From assembly GCA_027922465.2 (NCBI GenBank), contig BQMF02000229.1, forward strand, positions 558,001 through 622,000: DNA of 64,000 nucleotides, given 5' to 3'. The DNA comes from Turritopsis dohrnii. Its lineage: Eukaryota > Cnidaria > Hydrozoa > Anthoathecata > Oceaniidae. The translations under genes were made by a program, and so were the position numbers. Below the pieces are notes generated by a model, which saw only the letters and a list, made by a program, of their open reading frames with translations, searched no databases and was not told the origin of the DNA. Position 1 is the stretch's first letter. Each line of letters begins with the position of its first letter. Below are positions 58,934 through 64,000 of the stretch, piece by piece.

Positions 58934-61851
58934 GGGTTCGAGGTTGGCTCTAAATTATTAGTGAAGAACAATAATGTTGATTCATTTGAACTGTTATTAC
59001 AGGGGAAATACATAATGCTCATTTAACAAAAGTCAGCAGTTTCTCAAAGTTTTCCAGTTTTCCAAAAAATCTATTACTGGATACCGCGTATTTACTCGAA
59101 AAAGGGCCTATGCATGCTTGCGACGATTTAATGCACTAGCAATTTTGAATACACACAAAAGTCTTGTGGACAAATTCTCGCTCGTTAATGTTGCAAAGGA
59201 TTTTGTTGAAAGGGCAAGGACAAATTTGGTGTATTCACAGAAGAGGAGTTGATTAACTAAGATCTATTTGTATTTTTTTCCCCTCAGCCATTAGTCTTTC
59301 TTTTTGTTTGTTTTTGTCTTTTAATTTGAAGGTGCCTTATAAATAGTTTGCAGCTTATTAAGAGATTAATAAAAACCAAAAGCTACGCCGCTTAAAACAT
59401 TGATTTCTAGAGGCGTTTCGTCGGTATATTTTGGCGCCCTCACTTGCAAAAACACTGCGCGGGCCCTGCTACAGTTATCAGGCGCAGTTGGCTGTAACCC
59501 TTTTCAGAACGATTAGAACGATAATTATTCCTTGATGCTAAAGTTATTTAGGACGAAATTAAAGTATTTGCAGAATCGCCTTTATACATACATAATTTCT
59601 CAAGTGGTACCAGAAACAATTCTATCTCGAGTAAAGGAAATGATAAAAGGTAAAAATTTTTTGAATAAGACAAAAAATTTAATATCTTTTTGAAGAAAGT
59701 TTGAATTGAATATTAACCATATAAAGATTGAATACTTCCATCCATTCCCCATTAAAAAACAATGGCGACTTTCCACTTATAGAGCATGCGCACAAAAAAT
59801 GTCTACAGCGCGTGCTCAGAAAATTTTCCGTTCCGTTCCGTAGAGAATTGAATCGAGTTCAACTTTTTCTGTTCTTTCCTTGGGGAAAACATGGAAAATA
59901 TCGAGACTGGCCAATCAAATCTCGTTTATTTTTCATGATTTTTTCACACAACACCGTCTACAAATTATAGTGTTGCTGGCCAAGAAGAATTTGTGAACTG
60001 ATATCTTTTAAATCACAAAAAAGGAAAGCAGCTGCTATTTTTCTGATGGGAAGACGATAGTCTTGCCCCAGTGCTTACAACTCAGCTAAAGGCTTGATAC
60101 TATCTCAAAATGAACGTATTCTGACTGGATCGAGACAGCAAAAACAACAAAACAATCCTTTTCACCTCACTTCTAATGGCAAAACATTTGAACTACACTG
60201 ACTTTTACACTTTTATACGGTTTCGTAGCAGCAAAATTTTTGTTGAACAAGTTTTAAATTTGTTTAAAATGAAAGAAAAGAAAAGTTTCCATTCTCATAA
60301 AATGTGTGGAAGTTAACAACTGAAAATTTTTCTGTTCTGACCTCGGGAAATTTTCCTGTCTGTTCCTGTCCGCGGAAAATTTTTTATAAGTGTCGCCTTT
60401 AAACGCAAACAAGATAGATATGTGAGTTTTGCAAGTACCTAAAATGGAGAAACTTATTTTAAGGCTAATTTAGAGTTTTGGTTTAATTTGGCGCCAAGTT
60501 TTCTCCACCCAAAAATTTCTCCATTTTAAGTACTTGCAAAAGTCTACATTTTGACAATTGAACAGATTTTTAGGTTTCATATTTCCAAAAACTTTTAAAA
60601 CAAGACAAAGTTTTAATTTGAGGGCAGTTTCATTTGCAAAAGAAAATTTTAAAAGAATAAAAGAATATTATGAGCTGATGTTAGCTATAACTGCTTAGTG
60701 ATACATTCGAAGCGGTCTCACCAAGTGTGCTTCACACTGAACTAGTTAAAATACCGATCAGATATGGTTAGTATTTTGTACGAAGCTCCAATTCACACAC
60801 AACCACAGTAGGCGTATTGTCGTTCACGCCCTACATTGGTGGTTTAATTACCGCCCTTGTAGTCTATAATAGCCGATTCTCTGTTTGTCTGTCTGTTTGT
60901 CTGTCATGCAAAATGGTAGTCTGCGTATGTATCCGAGGTAGCAGAACAACTTTCAACAACCCAGCTAGCTGAATCATTGCCCGGTAGTAGCTTGAGTAGT
61001 TATGAAAGCCATTGAATTGAGACCCAAATCTAACGCGACGTTTAGGGAAAACTATCTTGGTAAACAATAGGGATAACTGACGTTTTTGGGGGTCCACACG
61101 ATATAGGTGATGATGGGTGTCGAAAAATTTTTTTTTAGGGAAGGGCCTGTGAAGTCATCAAAATGTTTGATCGACGATATCTCTGTAGTCGTATCTTGGT
61201 CGTAGCAAAACGATCCCATACATTTTTTGATCAATTTTCCGAGCTCTATAACATGTGTACACTTTCTTCCATTTCCATTGCCAATTCCATGTTAATTTTA
61301 TTTTTGATGAACTCTCGACGCGCAGGCTGAACATGGGGGCGGCGAGTGATGCCGCCTAAATTTCGCATCGTTTTCAAGTGTGCTACTAACTTGGTATACA
61401 ATAACAAATGGTGAATTTGTAAAATCATGGAGGTCAAGTTCCAAAGATGATGATCCTATATCAATAAACTTATAGGGTACTGGTTGTAAAGTAATGCTGA
61501 TAAACCGATTCGTGTTGTGAGTAATTATCAGTATTTTCATATTAGTAATAATTGTTATGAATTCTTCGTCCTTTGGAACACTGCTGATTATTAAATGATT
61601 AACTAGCTATATATTATTATATGCAAGCACAACAGGGCTGTTTTACTGAATTATTCACATCATTTTGAGATTAAAATTTCATTAACTTGCCAGTAGTGGT
61701 TCATTTTGTATTAAAGTAATGGGAAGGTTGGTAGAAAAAACTTTCAAATGCATTTAGTTTAAATGAAATTTGTTAATTTTTGCTTTTGTAATTTAGACAA
61801 TGTTGTAGTAAGTAGATATTGCAACGGGATTAAAAGGATATAATCATTATC
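58934..61851. other. Intergenic region upstream of the PDK gene
   Basis: No gene is recognised in 2.9 kb. A hairpin pair with TGCAAGTACCTAAAATGGAG lies at 60428-60455 with its inverse at 60517-60542. A loosely inverted pair (GGCGACTTTCCACTTATA at 59763, TTATAAGTGTCGCC at 60385) may bound a MITE of about 0.63 kb. A GTTTGTCTGTC short tandem lies at 60882-60905. The PDK promoter should be near the right end, but nothing distinctive is seen. Confidence 0.35.
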
Positions 61852-64000
61852 ATGGCTAAAGCAGCTAGAGCAATGATACATGATCTTCAAAGTTACGTAA
61901 ATCGCTACAGCCGTTACCATCAATCAATATTGACCATTGAACAGTTCACTCACTTTGGTAAGATCATTTTTATTCTGATAGAAATCATGTTTATAAGAAT
62001 GAATGGTCAGTACTGTTATAATTTTTAAAATATCCTTTTTTATGTGGAAAATAAGTGAAGAATGATGTGTCTTGTATTTGTTCAAAGCAAATCAAAATAA
62101 GAATTATGAATTTAAAAAAGCAAGAAAAAGAAGCATTATTGCAATGAACAATCATTTTTTTGCATTTTTAGCTGATAATAAAATGACTACGTTTCGAAAT
62201 ACCTCGTATTTTAATTTTAAATAAAATTTAAACTACTCATAAAAAGTTATATTTTCAACACATTAGAAGTACAAATTTAAGTTTCATGCTAGCCGCATTC
62301 ATCAGATGTACATAAAAGAATAAAAAACTGTTTTGAAAATGGCATTATATAGTCGTAAAATGCTAAAAAATATTACAAAGCAATTACAAAGTAAAAGTAT
62401 ACTTAAGGACATTCGGGTGGGATTGATTTAAAGTTCTTTAAAAGATATTTGTTGACACAACTATAAAAATGCTTTTTTTTTCTCTCTCTCTCTTTTTTAG
62501 TAAAGTTTTTGCAAGTATATATTGAAATTGTGAATTTAGAACACTTAGGGTAGTTGCAGTCTGTGTGTTAATATAGTCTATCAATAAAGCAATTTTGAAT
62601 TTTAGGAAAAAATGCTGCTCCAGAAGAGTCATATCATTTTCTGAGGAATGAAGTTCCTGTCCGACTGGCTCATATAATGCAGGAAATCAGTCATCTGCCT
62701 AAGAATTTATTAGCCATGCCTTCAGTTCGTCTTGTTGGGAGTTGGTAAAATAATTTGTTCTAGATGTAGTTTAATTGCTTTAATTTCCGAACAGTCATCA
62801 ATGTCCTTAATTTTCGTTCAATTGGAGAGCTCTTGGTGTTTATTCTTCTTTCTTTAATTTTGTTATTTACAAAAAAAGCTTGTAAATAAGCTCCTCATCG
62901 TAAACTCATTATGCTGGTTTTCTACTATTGGTTACTAGAAGCTTGCAGAAAAAATTTCACACCACAGATGCTTGAGTTACTCAAAGATTGCTATCTTTTA
63001 TTTATGAAAGTTTATTTTATTATTAAATTTAAGTTGTGAAGATAATAAACATTTATACATTTTTTATGTGTCCTAGTTATTATGGCAATATTGCTTGTTA
63101 TAACTTATTTATTAGAAGTGTATATTAATCTTATATTCATAAGATCAACTCTTATAATGGAAATTGGAAATTGAAGCCTACTTTTTCTGATTAAATTTCA
63201 ACGTGTTTGATTAGGAAGTCATAATGCAGCATTTTTTGGCTAAGACAAGAAAGGTCTATTGTTTAAAAAATAATGTTGTCATTAACATGAAATTACATGA
63301 AATAAAAAGTTGATAATATATATCAATTTGTCTAGGTATGAACAGAGTTTCCTTGATCTACTACAGTTTGAAAAAAATGATGAAGCCAATAGTGAAACAT
63401 TACACAGGTATGATTTATGATGAACCTTCCCCTATTTTTAAACAGAATTACGAAACTCTTTTCAAAAGAATTTTAAGGAAGTTTCAGAATCAACTATACA
63501 ACCAATAACTCAGCTCTGTTTTATTTGATACGGTCTTGATCAGTAAATTCCAACATTTTACTTTTCACATCCAAATGGGGAATTATGTACTTGACTTAAC
63601 AAAATAGCTTAAAAATATTAGAGTAACGTGTATGATAATTTCAATGCACGTGAAAGATTTCTTTATATTCTGGAATAATTGTAAGATACAAACAACTTTT
63701 AGGTTCACTAAAGTTCTTCATGATATTAAACGTCGTCATGATACCACTGTGGAAACCATGGCAACAGTATGTAATTTTATAACATATGCAAATAATATCT
63801 TTATTCTCACATTATGATAATCAGTCTGTTTGTATGATTAGGGTATCATTGAGTTGAGAGAGGCAGAAGGCGAATCAGCCATCATTCCAGCTGTTCAATA
63901 TTTTCTCGGTATATAATTTTATTAATGTATATTGTACTACACCACCGTGTTACAAGCAGCAATTCAATTTCTTTTTTTGTTTATTGTTTTTAGATCGATT
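61852..64000 (+). CDS. Pyruvate dehydrogenase kinase, N-terminal part (cut by window)
   Basis: PDKs phosphorylate and switch off the pyruvate dehydrogenase E1 subunit in the mitochondrial matrix. Exons 61852-61957, 62606-62744, 63336-63407, 63703-63766, 63842-63908 and 63994 onward keep phase and run off the window after about 150 residues. The sequence follows the PDK all-helical regulatory domain: YVNRYSRYHQSILTIEQFTHFG, FLRNEVPVRLAHIMQEI, LPKNLLAMPSVRLVGSWY and ETMATGIIEL, then AVQYFLDRF. The VRLAHIMQEI and PSVRLV-x-SWY motifs favour PDK over branched-chain kinase. The GHKL ATPase domain lies beyond 64000. The mitochondrial presequence before YVNRYSRY is only about 15 residues, so an upstream start or an atypical signal is possible. 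PDK1-4 cannot be told apart here. Confidence 0.93.

Noticed and set aside
1..64000. A prokaryotic-style gene cluster or defence system
   Set aside because: All supported genes are spliced animal genes of unrelated function; no operon, phage or CRISPR features were seen.

Overview
The window is nuclear DNA of an invertebrate animal. The evidence is A+T-rich sequence, genes split by many GT-AG introns, orthologues of vertebrate genes (CROT, FAM221A, PDIA4, an ADP-ribosyl cyclase, a PDK), and intergenic and intronic space filled with cut-and-paste DNA transposon remnants, a Penelope-like retroelement and tRNA-derived SINEs. A cnidarian or sponge fits best, but the sequence alone does not settle the phylum. 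No bacterial operon, CRISPR array or prophage is present.

Layout. Positions 1-28816 (minus strand) hold two head-to-tail copies of a peroxisomal-type carnitine O-octanoyltransferase (CROT) gene. The proximal copy (1-6886) is a wreck: it keeps exons 1, 2 and 14-16, has lost about 9.8 kb with eleven internal exons, and runs out of the window. The distal copy (7566-28816) can be spliced into a complete 17-exon reading frame. Its introns carry many transposons, including a 3.3-kb element with 1.1-kb inverted arms. Positions 33856-43466 (minus) hold FAM221A in six exons (307 aa), with an unrelated 316-codon ORF nested on the opposite strand in an intron. FAM221A and PDIA4 (43748-47611, plus, nine exons, 631 aa) are divergent and share a 281-bp intergenic segment with two inverted CCAAT boxes.

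Positions 48682-49255 (minus) are the 3' part of a small ankyrin-repeat gene. Positions 53307-55752 (plus) encode a secreted ADP-ribosyl cyclase/CD38-family protein (eight exons, 337 aa) in which the position expected for the second catalytic glutamate appears to be methionine. Positions 61852-64000 (plus) are the first six exons of a pyruvate dehydrogenase kinase cut by the window end.

The genes are metabolically miscellaneous: peroxisomal acyl export, ER disulfide exchange, cADPR/NAD signalling and mitochondrial PDH control. They do not form an operon-like system. The most unusual content is the mobile DNA: several non-autonomous families with readable termini and target-site duplications, some nested three deep, and short hairpin repeats. 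All exon models were spliced by hand, with reading phase checked across every intron. Family names rest on recalled family motifs, not database searches.
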